This document shows, piece after piece, positions 9,190-19,320 of a stretch of DNA of 64,000 nt. Location of the stretch: the NCBI GenBank assembly GCA_038125725.1, contig JAYPEK010000015.1:12306-76305 (forward strand), read 5' to 3'. The DNA comes from TMED8 sp038125725. GTDB taxonomy: Bacteria; Pseudomonadota; Alphaproteobacteria; Rhodospirillales; Casp-alpha2. The notes beneath the pieces are model-generated. The model worked only from the letters and a program-made list of their open reading frames with translations. It ran no database searches and was not told the DNA's origin. Each line of letters starts with the position of its first letter. The first letter of the stretch is position 1. Both the position numbers and the translations under genes were made by a program.

Positions 9190-9298
9190 TTGCATTCGCC
9201 GAACCGGTCCACTAAAACCGGCGGCAATTCACACACGGGCTTCGCGGCCCGGGCGCAAATTCGCCCGATCGCCGTTCCGGTGTTCCAGGATTTGGAAC
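9190..9298 (+). promoter_or_regulatory. Putative rpsB promoter and leader
   Basis: The 175 bases between dnaE and rpsB hold a possible promoter (TTGCAT at 9190-9195 and CTAAAA at 9212-9217, 16-base spacer). Closer to rpsB is a small hairpin, GTTCCA 9282-9287 pairing with TGGAAC 9293-9298. S2 leaders are autoregulated in other bacteria, but no homology to a known leader could be established here. Confidence 0.3.
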
Positions 9299-9338
9299 CA
9301 AAGGCCCGTGGCGGAACAACCGGAAAAGGATCAAGATC

Positions 9339-10199
9339 ATGGCGCTTCCCGCGTTCACCATGCGTCAGCTTCTGGAAGCTGGCGTTCACTTCGGACACAA
9401 CACCCGTCGTTGGAACCCCAAGATGGCTCAGTACATCTTCGGGGAACGCAACAACATCCACATCATCGACCTTCAGCAGACCGTGCCGATGCTGCACCAG
9501 GCGCTGGAAGCCGTGCGTTCGACCGTCGCCGGCGGCGGCCGCGTGCTATTCGTCGGCACCAAGCGCCAGGCCAGCGGCAAGGTTGCCGATGCCGCGCGGC
9601 GTTGCGGCCAGTACTTCGTCAACCACCGTTGGCTCGGCGGCATGATGACCAACTGGCGCACCATCTCCAACTCGATCAAGCGCCTGCGCGAACTGGACGA
9701 GAAGCTCTCCGGCGAGACCGAGGGCCTGACCAAGAAGGAAGTGCTCAACCTGACTCGCGAACGCGACAAGCTGGAGCGTGCGCTCGGCGGCATCAAGGAA
9801 ATGGGCGGCCTGCCGGACATCCTGTTCGTCATCGACACCAACAAGGAAGACATCGCCGTTGCCGAGGCCAACAAGCTCGGCATCCCGGTCGTCGGCATCA
9901 TCGATTCGAACTCCGACCCGAAGGGCATCAACTTCCCGGTGCCGGGCAACGATGACGCCCAGCGTGCCATCAACCTCTACTGCGACCTTGTCGCGGGTGC
10001 CGTGTTCGCCGGCCTGCAGAGCGAAGTGACGGCCAGCGGCGGCGATCTCGGGGCCTCGGAAGAGGGCCTGGTCGAGGAACTGCCGGCCGCGGTTGAAGAA
10101 GCCCCTGCGGAATCTCCCGCGGATGCTGCACCCGAGGCGGTCGTCGCGGAAGCCGCTGCTGAAGCAGAAGCGCCGGCCGAAGAAGCCGCCAAGGAATAA
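9339..10199 (+). CDS. rpsB: 30S ribosomal protein S2
   Basis: Protein of 286 residues with the classic S2 sequence ([49 protein letters not shown]). After about residue 230 comes a low-complexity Ala/Glu-rich acidic tail that makes it longer than E. coli S2, as is common in alphaproteobacteria. It is followed 59 bases later by tsf, the usual rpsB-tsf pairing. Confidence 0.98.
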   Translation: MALPAFTMRQLLEAGVHFGHNTRRWNPKMAQYIFGERNNIHIIDLQQTVPMLHQALEAVRSTVAGGGRVLFVGTKRQASGKVADAARRCGQYFVNHRWLGGMMTNWRTISNSIKRLRELDEKLSGETEGLTKKEVLNLTRERDKLERALGGIKEMGGLPDILFVIDTNKEDIAVAEANKLGIPVVGIIDSNSDPKGINFPVPGNDDAQRAINLYCDLVAGAVFAGLQSEVTASGGDLGASEEGLVEELPAAVEEAPAESPADAAPEAVVAEAAAEAEAPAEEAAKE

Positions 10200-10258
10200 C
10201 CGCCGCGCGCCCGCAAGGGCGCCGGCCGAACCACGTAACGAATGAGATAGAGGTAGAG

Positions 10259-11185
10259 ATGGCTGAGATTACGGCTGCGCTCGTCAAGGAACTGCGCGAG
10301 AAAACCGGCGCCGGCATGATGGATTGCAAAAAGGCGCTTTCGGAAAACAACGGCGATCTGGATGCGTCCGTGGACTGGCTCCGCACCAAGGGCCTCGCCG
10401 CCGCCGCCAAAAAGGCCGGCCGCGCCGCATCGGAAGGCCTGATCGGCCTGAAGGTCGAAGGCACCAGCGGCGCCATGGTCGAAGTCAACGCCGAGACCGA
10501 CTTCGTCGCGCGTAACGAGATCTTCCAGGACCTGGTCGGCACCATCGCCGGCGTGGTCCTCTCCACCGGCAGCGACCTCGACGCCATCAAGGCCGCCGAT
10601 TACCCGGAAACGGGCCGCACCGTGGAAGAGGAAGTCACCCACCAGATCGCCACCATCGGTGAGAACATGATGCTGCGCCGCGCGGAAGCGCTGTCGGTGG
10701 AAACCGGCGTGCTCGCCAGCTACCTGCATGGTGCGCTCGCCGACGGTCTCGGCAAGATCGGCGTGCTCGTTGCCCTGCAGTCGGAAGGTGACGCCGACAA
10801 ACTGCAGGAACTGGGCAAGCAACTCGCCATGCATATCGCCGCGACCAAGCCGCTGGCGACCTCTCGCGATGACCTGGACCCGGCGGAACTCGAGCGCGAA
10901 CGTGCCGTGCTTTCCGAACAAGCCCGCGAATCGGGCAAGCCCGAAGAGATCATCGAGAAGATGGTCGAAGGCCGTCTGCGGAAGTTCTACGAGGAAGTCT
11001 GCCTCGTCGATCAGACCTTCGTCATCGACGGCGAGACCCGCATCTCGGCAGTCCTTGAGAATGCCGCGAAGGAGCTGGGAACCCCGGTTTCCTTGGCCGG
11101 GTTCAAGCTCCTGGTGCTCGGCGAAGGTGTCGAGAAGAAGGAAGAAGACTTCGCCGCCGAAGTGGCCGCGGCCGCCGGCGGCTGA
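10259..11185 (+). CDS. tsf: Translation elongation factor Ts
   Basis: Protein of 308 residues that exchanges GDP for GTP on EF-Tu. It has the N-terminal UBA-like domain ([21 protein letters not shown]), the TDFVARN contact motif at about residue 80, and two core subdomains. A purine-rich ribosome site (GAGGTAGAG) precedes the ATG. It lies between rpsB and pyrH as in most bacteria. Confidence 0.98.
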   Translation: MAEITAALVKELREKTGAGMMDCKKALSENNGDLDASVDWLRTKGLAAAAKKAGRAASEGLIGLKVEGTSGAMVEVNAETDFVARNEIFQDLVGTIAGVVLSTGSDLDAIKAADYPETGRTVEEEVTHQIATIGENMMLRRAEALSVETGVLASYLHGALADGLGKIGVLVALQSEGDADKLQELGKQLAMHIAATKPLATSRDDLDPAELERERAVLSEQARESGKPEEIIEKMVEGRLRKFYEEVCLVDQTFVIDGETRISAVLENAAKELGTPVSLAGFKLLVLGEGVEKKEEDFAAEVAAAAGG

Positions 11186-11199
11186 TCCGCATGGACACC

Positions 11200-11227
11200 G
11201 GCACCCGGCGCTTGGCCGCCGGGTGCC
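11200..11227 (+). terminator. Perfect 11-bp hairpin between tsf and pyrH
   Basis: GGCACCCGGCG (11200-11210) pairs perfectly with CGCCGGGTGCC (11217-11227) over a 6-base loop, just after the tsf stop. There is no T-run after it, so it is not a classical Rho-independent terminator. It may attenuate read-through into pyrH or protect the 3' end of the rpsB-tsf message. Confidence 0.5.
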
Positions 11228-11283
11228 ATGGTGTACACTGCAACATCATCCGCCAACCCTTCTGATCCCACCGAGGCAGCCCC

Positions 11284-12000
11284 ATGCCGACCGAGCAATC
11301 CTTCCGTCGAATCCTGTTGAAGCTCTCCGGCGAGGGTTTGATGGGCGATCGGGAGTTCGGTCTCGATGCCGCCACGGTGGAACGAATCGCCCAGGAAATC
11401 TGCGACGTTCATGCCGACGGCGTGCAAGTTTGCCTGGTCATCGGTGCCGGTAACATTTTTCGCGGCGTCTCCGGCGCCGCCGCCGGGATCGAACGCACCA
11501 GCGCCGACTACATGGGCATGCTGGCCACGGTGATCAACTCGCTTGCCATGCAGAGCGTGCTCGAATCGAAGGGCGTCGCCACTCGCGTTCAGTCCGCCAT
11601 TCCCATGACCACCGTTTGCGAACCCTATATTCGCCGGCGCGCCGTCCGCCATATGGAAAAGGGCCGCGTGGTGATCTTCGCCGCCGGCACCGGCAACCCA
11701 TTCTTCACGACAGATACCGCTGCCGCCCTGCGTGCGGCCGAAATGAATTGCGATGCGTTGCTCAAGGGAACACAGGTCGATGGCGTCTATGATGCGGACC
11801 CGAAAAAGCAAGAAAACGCGCAACGCTTCGAGACATTGAGTTATGATGAAGTCATCACCCGCGACTTAAAGGTGATGGATACCTCGGCGATCGCATTGTC
11901 GCGTGAAAACGGCATCCCGATCGTCGTATTTTCCATTCACGAGCCCGGGGGCCTGCGCAAGGTGGTGAAAGGCGAGGGTACGTTCACGCGCGTCGGATAA
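11284..12000 (+). CDS. pyrH: Uridylate kinase
   Basis: Bacterial UMP kinase of 238 residues (amino-acid-kinase fold), converting UMP to UDP. It has the N-terminal phosphate loop [13 protein letters not shown], the GAGNIFRG glycine-rich region near residue 57, and the [16 protein letters not shown] segment typical of PyrH. It lies 98 bases after tsf and is followed by frr, the conserved tsf-pyrH-frr-uppS-cdsA order. Confidence 0.98.
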   Translation: MPTEQSFRRILLKLSGEGLMGDREFGLDAATVERIAQEICDVHADGVQVCLVIGAGNIFRGVSGAAAGIERTSADYMGMLATVINSLAMQSVLESKGVATRVQSAIPMTTVCEPYIRRRAVRHMEKGRVVIFAAGTGNPFFTTDTAAALRAAEMNCDALLKGTQVDGVYDADPKKQENAQRFETLSYDEVITRDLKVMDTSAIALSRENGIPIVVFSIHEPGGLRKVVKGEGTFTRVG

Positions 12001-12042
12001 AACCAGCGACGGCAAGAACAAGACGTCTACAGGGAGACCCAA

Positions 12043-12612
12043 ATGACATTCACGGATTTCAATTCGGCAAAAAAAGACATTCGCCACCGCATGGAACGCG
12101 CCGTCGAAGTGCTGCATGAGGAATTCGCCGGCCTGCGTACGGGAAGGGCCGCCACCAGCCTGCTGGAGCCGATCACGGTCGAGGCTTACGGCTCGGAAAT
12201 GCCGATGAACCAGGTCGGTACCATCAGCGCGCCCGAACCACGCATGCTCACCGTGCAGGTCTGGGACAAGGGGCTGGTCAAGGCGGTGGAAAAGGCGATC
12301 CTCGAATCCGGCCTGGGGCTCAACCCGGCCGCCGAGGGCCAGATGATCCGCGTGCCGATTCCGGCTCTGACCGAGGAACGGCGTCAGGAACTGACCAAGG
12401 TTGCCGCGAAGTACGCCGAGGACGCGCGTGTCGCCGTGCGCAACGTCAGGCGCCACGCCATGGATGACCTGAAGAAGGCGGAAAAGGACGGTCAGATTTC
12501 CCAGGATGCGCATCACGAATATTCCGACGAGGTGCAGAAACTGACCGACGAATTCGTTGCCAATATCGACGAAGCGCTGACCCACAAAGACGCAGAAATC
12601 ATGCAGGTGTAA
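12043..12612 (+). CDS. frr: Ribosome recycling factor
   Basis: Protein of 189 residues that splits the post-termination ribosome with EF-G. The family motif [21 protein letters not shown] is near residue 30, and a long charged three-helix bundle forms the rest ([29 protein letters not shown] region). AGGGAG lies upstream of the ATG. uppS follows after 7 bases. Confidence 0.98.
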   Translation: MTFTDFNSAKKDIRHRMERAVEVLHEEFAGLRTGRAATSLLEPITVEAYGSEMPMNQVGTISAPEPRMLTVQVWDKGLVKAVEKAILESGLGLNPAAEGQMIRVPIPALTEERRQELTKVAAKYAEDARVAVRNVRRHAMDDLKKAEKDGQISQDAHHEYSDEVQKLTDEFVANIDEALTHKDAEIMQV

Positions 12613-12619
12613 GCGCCGA

Positions 12620-13369
12620 ATGACTCCTCCCAAGATCGCACCGACGCAAACCGGTGAGCCGGGTTCCCCGCTGCTGCACTTGGCCGTCATCATGGATGGC
12701 AACGGGCGGTGGGCGCAGGCGCATGGCCTGCCGCGTACGGCCGGTCACCAGCAGGGGGCCGAGGCCGTTCGGCGCGCCGTGAAGGGCGCCATCAAGCATG
12801 GCATCAAGTACCTGACGTTGTACGGGTTTTCTTCCGAAAACTGGAGCCGGCCGCCGCAGGAAGTGCGCGATCTCATGGGGTTGCTCCGCATTTACCTGCG
12901 TCGTGAGATCAAGGCGCTGGACGAAGAAGGCGTGCGTTTCAAGGTGATCGGCGAACGCCAACGCCTGGATCCGGACATCGTCAAGCTGATCAACGAGGCC
13001 GAGGCGCAGACGGCGGACAACACTCGGCTGGTTCTGACCATCGCGCTTAGCTACGGGAGCCGTGCGGAGATCACCAGCGCGGTTCGCCGCATCGCCGAGG
13101 CGGCGGCCGACGGCCGCTTGCGCCCGGACGAGATTTCCGAGGCCTTGGTGTCGGAACATCTATACACGGCGGGCCTGCCGGACCCCGATCTTCTTATTCG
13201 CACCAGCGGCGAACAGAGGGTCAGCAATTTCCTGTTGTGGCAGATGGCCTACACGGAATTCCTTTTCCTCGACATCCATTGGCCGGATTTTTCCGAGACC
13301 ACCATGGCCGAAGCCATCGACGTCTTTCAGTCACGCGACCGGCGGTATGGCGCGGCAACCTCAAGCTGA
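12620..13369 (+). CDS. uppS: Isoprenyl transferase (undecaprenyl diphosphate synthase)
   Basis: Protein of 249 residues making the C55 lipid carrier for peptidoglycan and other envelope polymers. It shows the Mg/substrate motif HLAVIMDGNGRWAQ, the GAEAVRRAVKG and TLYGFSSENWSRP segments, and the C-terminal DLLIRTSGEQRVSNFLLWQ motif. It overlaps the next gene, cdsA, by 23 bases. Confidence 0.97.
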   Translation: MTPPKIAPTQTGEPGSPLLHLAVIMDGNGRWAQAHGLPRTAGHQQGAEAVRRAVKGAIKHGIKYLTLYGFSSENWSRPPQEVRDLMGLLRIYLRREIKALDEEGVRFKVIGERQRLDPDIVKLINEAEAQTADNTRLVLTIALSYGSRAEITSAVRRIAEAAADGRLRPDEISEALVSEHLYTAGLPDPDLLIRTSGEQRVSNFLLWQMAYTEFLFLDIHWPDFSETTMAEAIDVFQSRDRRYGAATSS

Positions 13370-14033
13370 CGCCGCCCCGGCCTCAGATTTCGGAAAACGG
13401 CTGCTATCCGCCGTCGTTCTGATTCCGCCTGTTCTCGCCGCAATCCATTTCGGATCGCCTTATTTCAACATCCTGGTCATCGTCGGCGCCGCCGTTCTGC
13501 TCTATGAGGTGTTCACCGTCAGCGACCGAAGCATCGCCTGGACGCTCGCGGGCGGCACCTACGTGGCGTTGTCCGTCTATGCCTTGATCGCTCTGCGGGC
13601 TTCGGAAAACTTAGGCGCGCTCAGTGTCTACTGGCTGTTCGTCCTGGTTTGGGCGGCCGACACCGTCGCCTACCTAGCCGGCCGCAGCATTGGCGGTCCG
13701 AAGCTGGCGCCAAGGCTGAGCCCGAAAAAGACCTGGTCGGGCTTTTGCGGCGCACTGGCCGGCGCCGCGATTGTTGGCTTTGCCATTGGACTTTATCTAG
13801 AAAAAACAACAACCTGGCACCTCATCGGCGTTTCCGCGTTACTGGGCGGCATCTCGCAAGGGGGGGATTTGCTTGAATCTTGGTTCAAACGGCGATTCCA
13901 TAGGAAGGACATGAGCGGCCTGATCCCGGGTCACGGTGGATTGTTCGACCGCGTCGATGGGTTGTTGGCCGCGGCCCTGGCGGCCTGGGGCGTTCAAATG
14001 GCAAGTGGGAAGGACCTGTTGGCATGGCTGTAA
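13347..14033 (+). CDS. cdsA: Phosphatidate cytidylyltransferase
   Basis: Integral membrane enzyme of 228 residues making CDP-diacylglycerol from phosphatidate and CTP. Several hydrophobic helices precede the C-terminal CDS signature, seen as SWFKRRFHRKDMSGLIPGHG followed by GLFDRVD. The ATG at 13347 lies inside the end of uppS and gives a family-length, slightly short protein; longer upstream readings would only be antisense to uppS codons. It overlaps dxr by 10 bases. Confidence 0.94.
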   Translation: MARQPQADAAPASDFGKRLLSAVVLIPPVLAAIHFGSPYFNILVIVGAAVLLYEVFTVSDRSIAWTLAGGTYVALSVYALIALRASENLGALSVYWLFVLVWAADTVAYLAGRSIGGPKLAPRLSPKKTWSGFCGALAGAAIVGFAIGLYLEKTTTWHLIGVSALLGGISQGGDLLESWFKRRFHRKDMSGLIPGHGGLFDRVDGLLAAALAAWGVQMASGKDLLAWL

Positions 14034-15205
14034 CCGCGACCGATCCAATTACGGCCCCGGCTCCCAAGAGCGTCAGCATTCTTGGGTCCACGGGATCGGT
14101 CGGCTGCAGCACCATCGACCTGATCCGCCGCCAGCCTGCGGATTTTCACGTCGAAGCGCTGACCGGCAATAGCAATGTCGACCTCCTGGCGCGTCAAGCG
14201 CGCGAGTTGAACGCCAAACTGGCCGTCGTCGCCGATCCCGAACGTTATGGCGCCTTGAAGGATGCCCTCGCGGGAACGGATATCGCCGTTGCCGCCGGAC
14301 CGGAAGCGGTGGTCGAGGCCGCGTCAAGACCGGCCGAATGGGTGATGGCCGCCATCGTCGGCGCCGCCGGCCTGGCGCCGACGCTGGAAGCGGTGAAGCG
14401 CGGTGCCACCGTGGGCCTTGCCAACAAGGAATGCCTGGTTTCGGCCGGCGACATCTTCATCCGCGAGATCGAGCGCCACGGCGCCACCTTGCTACCGGTG
14501 GATTCCGAGCACAGCGCCATTTTCCAAGTGTTCGAATTCGACCAAGCGGACAAGGTCTCGAAAATCATCCTGACCGCGTCCGGCGGCCCATTCCGCACCG
14601 CCAGCAAGGCGGATATGGCGAAAGTCACGCCGGAACAGGCCGTCGCGCACCCGAATTGGGACATGGGCGCCAAAATTTCCATCGATTCAGCGACCATGAT
14701 GAATAAGGGCCTCGAACTGATCGAGGCCTTTCATCTTTTCCCGGTATCCGAATCACAGATCGAGATCCTGGTGCATCCGCAATCGATCATCCATTCGCTG
14801 GTCGAATACGTCGACGCCTCGGTGTTGGCGCAACTGGGAACGCCGGACATGCGCACGCCGATCGCCTATGCGCTGGCCTGGCCGAGCCGCATGCCGGCGC
14901 CGTCGCCGAAGCTCTCGCTCGCGGAAATCGGTTCCTTGACCTTCGAGCCCCCCGATCTGGAGCGCTTTCCGGCGCTTCGCCTCGCGCGGGAAGCGCTGCG
15001 GGCCGGCGGGGCGGCGCCAACTGTTCTCAATGCCGCCAATGAAATCGCGGTGGCACGGTTCCTGGCCGGAGACATTGGATTCCTGGATATTCCGCGCCTG
15101 GTCGAAGCGGTGCTGGATGAGATTCCGGCCAGTGAAATTTCTACTCTCGACGACGTCCTGGATGCGGACGCGGAAGCGCGGCGGGTGACGCGCTTGATTT
15201 CTTGA
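14024..15205 (+). CDS. dxr: 1-deoxy-D-xylulose 5-phosphate reductoisomerase
   Basis: MEP-pathway enzyme of 393 residues, converting DXP to MEP with NADPH. Motifs are the Rossmann loop SILGSTGSVGCSTIDLIRR, LANKECLVSAG, the metal/substrate site LPVDSEHSAIFQ, the flexible-loop region TASGGPFR, and the MNKGLELIEA segment. It starts inside the end of cdsA and is followed by rseP 55 bases later, a common order. Confidence 0.98.
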   Translation: MAVTATDPITAPAPKSVSILGSTGSVGCSTIDLIRRQPADFHVEALTGNSNVDLLARQARELNAKLAVVADPERYGALKDALAGTDIAVAAGPEAVVEAASRPAEWVMAAIVGAAGLAPTLEAVKRGATVGLANKECLVSAGDIFIREIERHGATLLPVDSEHSAIFQVFEFDQADKVSKIILTASGGPFRTASKADMAKVTPEQAVAHPNWDMGAKISIDSATMMNKGLELIEAFHLFPVSESQIEILVHPQSIIHSLVEYVDASVLAQLGTPDMRTPIAYALAWPSRMPAPSPKLSLAEIGSLTFEPPDLERFPALRLAREALRAGGAAPTVLNAANEIAVARFLAGDIGFLDIPRLVEAVLDEIPASEISTLDDVLDADAEARRVTRLIS

Positions 15206-15260
15206 CATTGGCGGCCGACGAGCCCACTTCAGACGCAGCATTGCAAACGGGCCTAAATTC

Positions 15261-16397
15261 ATGAGTTTTCTCGGTTTTACCTGGTATTACATCGTCGTCT
15301 TCCTGTTCGTGCTGACGGTTCTCGTCTATGTCCACGAATGGGGCCACTATTGGGTGGCGAAACGCAACGGCGTGCGAATCGAAACGTTTTCCATCGGCTT
15401 CGGTCCGGAGATCTTCGGCTGGAACGACGCCGTCGGAACACGTTGGAAAATCGGGCTCATTCCACTCGGCGGCTACGTCAAGATGTTCGGCGAGAACATG
15501 GAAGACGAGGAAACCGGCGAAACCGTGGAACTAACGCCGGAAGAGCAGGCAGTTTCGTTCCATCACAAGACCCTGGCGCAGCGCGCCGCCATCGTATTCG
15601 CCGGGCCGGCGGTCAATTATCTCTTTGCCATCGCCGTATTTGCGGCCCTGGCCGTGTTCCAAGGCACCGCAACCCCGCTTGCCGTCGTTGGCGAGGTCAT
15701 GCCCGACAGCGCCGCCGCCGAAGCGGGTTTGATGCAAAATGACAAGATCGTTGCCATCGACGGCGCGGAAATCAGCCTGTTTTCGGAACTGCGCGAAAAA
15801 GTCATGGCCAATCCGGGCCGAAGCTTGCGTTTCGATGTGGTTCGCGATGGCAATGCCGTGGCCCTCAATGCCGTGCCGAAATCAGCCGACCGCGCCGATG
15901 AGGACGGCGCCCCTAAAACCATCGGTCTCCTGGGCGTGCGCCCCAACCTGGAACACGTCGCCTATGAGCGCCACAACCCGGCCATGGCGCTCTGGGTGGG
16001 CGTGCAGCAGACGGCCACCATGACCGTCAATATCCTGGTTTACGTGCGCGACATGATCATGGGAACGCGCGCCACCGACGACTTGGGTGGACCGCTTCGT
16101 ATCGCGCAGATTTCGGGCGATATGGCGAAAGGTGGCATCGCCCAATTGGTGCTGCTTATGGCCATGCTTTCGGTCAACCTCGGCCTGATCAATCTTTTCC
16201 CCATTCCGATGCTGGACGGCGGCCATCTGGCGTTTTATGCCGCGGAGGCGATTCGCGGGAAACCACTCGGCCCCAAAGTCCAAGAATACGGTTTTCGATT
16301 TGGGCTGATTCTGGTATTGCTTCTCGTGGTTTTCGTGACGTGGAATGATCTCGTGCACTTGCGAGTCTTCGAGTTTATAAAAGACCTCTTCACCTAA
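15261..16397 (+). CDS. rseP: Site-2 metalloprotease RseP
   Basis: Membrane protease of 378 residues. HEWGH at residues 25-29 in the first membrane helix is the zinc site, and the third ligand lies in PIPMLDGGHL near residue 315. A PDZ domain covers about residues 120-200 (VVGEVMPDSAAAEAGLMQND). The family cuts membrane-anchored anti-sigma factors and leftover signal peptides. The hydrophobic C-terminal helices are present. It precedes bamA, the standard arrangement. Confidence 0.97.
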   Translation: MSFLGFTWYYIVVFLFVLTVLVYVHEWGHYWVAKRNGVRIETFSIGFGPEIFGWNDAVGTRWKIGLIPLGGYVKMFGENMEDEETGETVELTPEEQAVSFHHKTLAQRAAIVFAGPAVNYLFAIAVFAALAVFQGTATPLAVVGEVMPDSAAAEAGLMQNDKIVAIDGAEISLFSELREKVMANPGRSLRFDVVRDGNAVALNAVPKSADRADEDGAPKTIGLLGVRPNLEHVAYERHNPAMALWVGVQQTATMTVNILVYVRDMIMGTRATDDLGGPLRIAQISGDMAKGGIAQLVLLMAMLSVNLGLINLFPIPMLDGGHLAFYAAEAIRGKPLGPKVQEYGFRFGLILVLLLVVFVTWNDLVHLRVFEFIKDLFT

Positions 16398-16423
16398 CTT
16401 TCAGGGAAGTCTGGGGGATTTAC

Positions 16424-18718
16424 TTGCGGAGTCTGACTCGCACCGGCCTTGTGATTAGCGGCATGCTTTGCATGTCGCTCTTGCTGTTTGCGCCCCGCAT
16501 CGGCAAGGCGAACGAACTCGCGCAGGCCGCCGTCATTCAGCAGATCGTGGTCGATGGCACCGAGCGCATCGAACCCGGCACGGTAAAATCCTATTTGCTG
16601 ATCCGCGAGGGCGATCCCTACGACCTTCAACGTGTCGACCGATCGCTGAAAAGCCTGTTCGCAACCGGTTTGTTCGCCGACGTCAGGATCCAACGCCAGG
16701 GTAATGTGCTGGTCGTAAAAGTCGTCGAAAACCCGGTCATCAACCGCATCGCCTTCGAGGGCAACAAGGCGCTGAGCAACGAAACGCTCGAATCCGAAGT
16801 CTCGCTCCGGCCGCGGGTGATCTACACCCGCTCGAAGGTGCAGGCCGACGTCAAACGGCTGTTGACGATCTATCGGCTCGAAGGGCGGTTTGCCGTTACC
16901 ATCGAGCCCAAGGTGATCCAGTTGCCGCAAAACCGGGTCGACCTCGTTTATGAGATCGCCGAGGGCGAGCCGACCAAGGTCGAAAGCGTGCGATTCGTCG
17001 GCAATCGGGAGTTCAGCGACCGGCGCCTGCGCAGCATCGTCGAGACCAAGGAGGATATCTGGTACCGGGTGTTCTCCACCAATACGGTCTATGACCCCGA
17101 CCGCATCACCCTCGACCGCGAATTGTTGCAGCGCTTCTACCTGTCGGAGGGCTTTGCCGATTTCCGCGTCAATTCCGCCGTCGCCGAACTGACGCCCGAC
17201 CGCAAAGAGTTTTTCATTACCTACACCGTGGACGAGGGGCCGCGCTATACGCTGAGCAAGATCGAGATCGACGCCAAATTGCGCGATCTGAAGCCCGAGC
17301 AGATCCGAAACGTGGTCGAACTGGAGCCCGGCGACTGGTACGACATCACCCAGGTCGACAAAGCTGTCGATGCCATCACCGACCGGGTTGGAGAACTCGG
17401 TTTCGCGTTCGTTGACGTCCGCCCCCGGGTCAAGCGTGATCGCAAGGCCAAAACCATCTCGATCGATTTCGAGGTTAAGGAAGGCCCCCGGGTCTTCGTC
17501 GAACGCATCGATATTGCCGGCAACGTCCGCACCCTGGACAAGGTGATCCGCCGTGAATTCCGCCTGGTGGAGGGCGATGCGTTCAATTCCGCCAAGGTTC
17601 GCCGCTCTCGCCAGCGTTTACGGAACCTGGACTTCTTCGAAACCGTCAACGTCGAGCAAATTCCGGGCAGTTCCCCAGACAAGACCATCATCAAGGTCGA
17701 CGTCGAGGAAAAGTCGACAGGCACGATATCGATCGGCGCCGGTTATTCGTCGGCCATTGGCGCCATTGGTGAATTCGGCTTGAAGGAAAACAACTTCCTT
17801 GGGCGTGGGCAAAAGCTCGGCCTGAAATTCACTGCCGCCGCAAAACGCAGCCAGATCGATTTTTCGTTCCGCGAACCTTACTTCATGGACCGCGAGGTAT
17901 CTGCCGGTTTCAACATCTTTCATGTCCGGCAAAACCTGGAAGATACCAGCTCGATCAATACGAGCCGTACGGGTTTGTCGCTTTCCGCGGGCTATTATCT
18001 TACCGAAGACCTCCGCCAGGACTGGAGTTACGGAATCCGCGAGCAGAAGATCGACGATGTCTCGGCGACCGCGTCGCCGTTAATCCAATCGAAGATCGGC
18101 AGTGAGTACATTTCAGAGGTTGGACATACCATCGGTATCGACAAACGCGATAGTCGTTTACTTCCCACCTCCGGTTACAACGCTTCGCTATCGACCGAGG
18201 TCGCAGGGCTTGGCGGAACGCTGCGTCATCTACGTAACACGGTACAGGGCGGTTACTACTACCCCGTCGCCGATCAATGGACTTTGTCCGCCGGCGGCAA
18301 GGCCGGTTATATCGTTGGGCTGGGAGAGGACGTACATTTCCGTGAGCGCTATTATATCGGCGGCGATGACCTCCGCGGTTTCGAAACCGCCGGTGTCGGA
18401 CCACGTGACGGCAGTTCCGATGACGCGCTCGGCGGCGAATGGATGTATACGGGCTCGATCACATTGCAGTTCCCTGTGGGATTGCCGGCGGAAATGGGCG
18501 TTTCGGGTCGTGTCTTTACCGACTTCGGCAGTTCGGGAAGTATCGATCCAAGCGATTCCAACACCAAGGATACCGGCAGCGTGCGCGCCTCCACTGGTGT
18601 CGGCTTAACCTGGCGTTCGCCCTTCGGCCCGCTAGGGATGGATTTCGGATTTCCGATCGCGGAGGAAGACTTCGACAAGACCGAACTTTTCCGCCTGAAT
18701 TTTGGCACCCAGTTCTAG
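16424..18718 (+). CDS. bamA: Outer membrane protein assembly factor BamA
   Basis: Protein of 764 residues with a signal peptide (cationic start, cleavage around the KAN sequence near residue 29), five POTRA repeats over about residues 38-360, and a C-terminal Omp85 barrel. The barrel includes the VRGF-like lid motif, here DDLRGFE, and ends in Phe (LNFGTQF). It inserts beta-barrel proteins into the outer membrane. The start is taken as TTG at 16424 because GGGGGA lies 5 bases upstream and the resulting N-terminus is cationic; ATG at 16463 would remove the positive residues. Confidence 0.96.
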   Translation: MRSLTRTGLVISGMLCMSLLLFAPRIGKANELAQAAVIQQIVVDGTERIEPGTVKSYLLIREGDPYDLQRVDRSLKSLFATGLFADVRIQRQGNVLVVKVVENPVINRIAFEGNKALSNETLESEVSLRPRVIYTRSKVQADVKRLLTIYRLEGRFAVTIEPKVIQLPQNRVDLVYEIAEGEPTKVESVRFVGNREFSDRRLRSIVETKEDIWYRVFSTNTVYDPDRITLDRELLQRFYLSEGFADFRVNSAVAELTPDRKEFFITYTVDEGPRYTLSKIEIDAKLRDLKPEQIRNVVELEPGDWYDITQVDKAVDAITDRVGELGFAFVDVRPRVKRDRKAKTISIDFEVKEGPRVFVERIDIAGNVRTLDKVIRREFRLVEGDAFNSAKVRRSRQRLRNLDFFETVNVEQIPGSSPDKTIIKVDVEEKSTGTISIGAGYSSAIGAIGEFGLKENNFLGRGQKLGLKFTAAAKRSQIDFSFREPYFMDREVSAGFNIFHVRQNLEDTSSINTSRTGLSLSAGYYLTEDLRQDWSYGIREQKIDDVSATASPLIQSKIGSEYISEVGHTIGIDKRDSRLLPTSGYNASLSTEVAGLGGTLRHLRNTVQGGYYYPVADQWTLSAGGKAGYIVGLGEDVHFRERYYIGGDDLRGFETAGVGPRDGSSDDALGGEWMYTGSITLQFPVGLPAEMGVSGRVFTDFGSSGSIDPSDSNTKDTGSVRASTGVGLTWRSPFGPLGMDFGFPIAEEDFDKTELFRLNFGTQF

Positions 18719-18727
18719 GAGATGATT

Positions 18728-19315
18728 TTGAATACCCGCAAGCGAATATCGGTATTTATGCTGCTTGGCCTGTTGATCTCTCCCACTGCCATGGCGCAAC
18801 AACAAACGCCCGCCGCGCCTGCGGCATCGGCCGCGACGGGGCAGGGACTGAATATCATCGTCATGAGCATCGAAGACATCCGGCGGAATGCAGTCGCGGT
18901 CAAGAATATCCGCGAGCAGATCGCGGGCTTTCGCAAGGAATTCCAAACGGATATCCAGAAAGAGGAAAGCGCGCTCCGCTCAGCCAATCAGGAATTGGCG
19001 AAAAAGCGCGCAATCCTCTCGCCCGAAGCCTTCGCCAAAGAGCGGCGGGATTTCGAGCAACGGGTCATTGGCGTGCAGAAATTGGTGCAAAAGCGAAAGC
19101 ACCAATTGGACCAGGCTCAGGTCGAAGCCATGCTCGTGGTAGAAAAAAACATGAACCAGATCGTCGCGGACATCGCACAAGCCCGAAATGCCTCACTCGT
19201 TTTGCGCCGCGCGCAAACGGTTCTGGTGGCGCGCAATCTGGACGTCACCGCCGAGGTCTTGGAACGCCTCAACAAGGAACTGGTGAAAGTGCCGGTTAAA
19301 AAGCCTAGCGACTGA
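18728..19315 (+). CDS. skp: OmpH/Skp-family periplasmic chaperone
   Basis: Protein of about 195 residues with a signal peptide ending near AMA, followed by the long helical, charged coiled-coil arms typical of Skp, which holds unfolded outer membrane proteins after export. AGGAG at 18717-18721 overlaps the bamA stop. It sits directly against an ATG at 18722 but 6 bases from a TTG at 18728, so TTG is preferred; the difference is two residues. Position between bamA and lpxD is the usual one. Confidence 0.9.
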   Translation: MNTRKRISVFMLLGLLISPTAMAQQQTPAAPAASAATGQGLNIIVMSIEDIRRNAVAVKNIREQIAGFRKEFQTDIQKEESALRSANQELAKKRAILSPEAFAKERRDFEQRVIGVQKLVQKRKHQLDQAQVEAMLVVEKNMNQIVADIAQARNASLVLRRAQTVLVARNLDVTAEVLERLNKELVKVPVKKPSD

Positions 19316-19320
19316 CGGTC

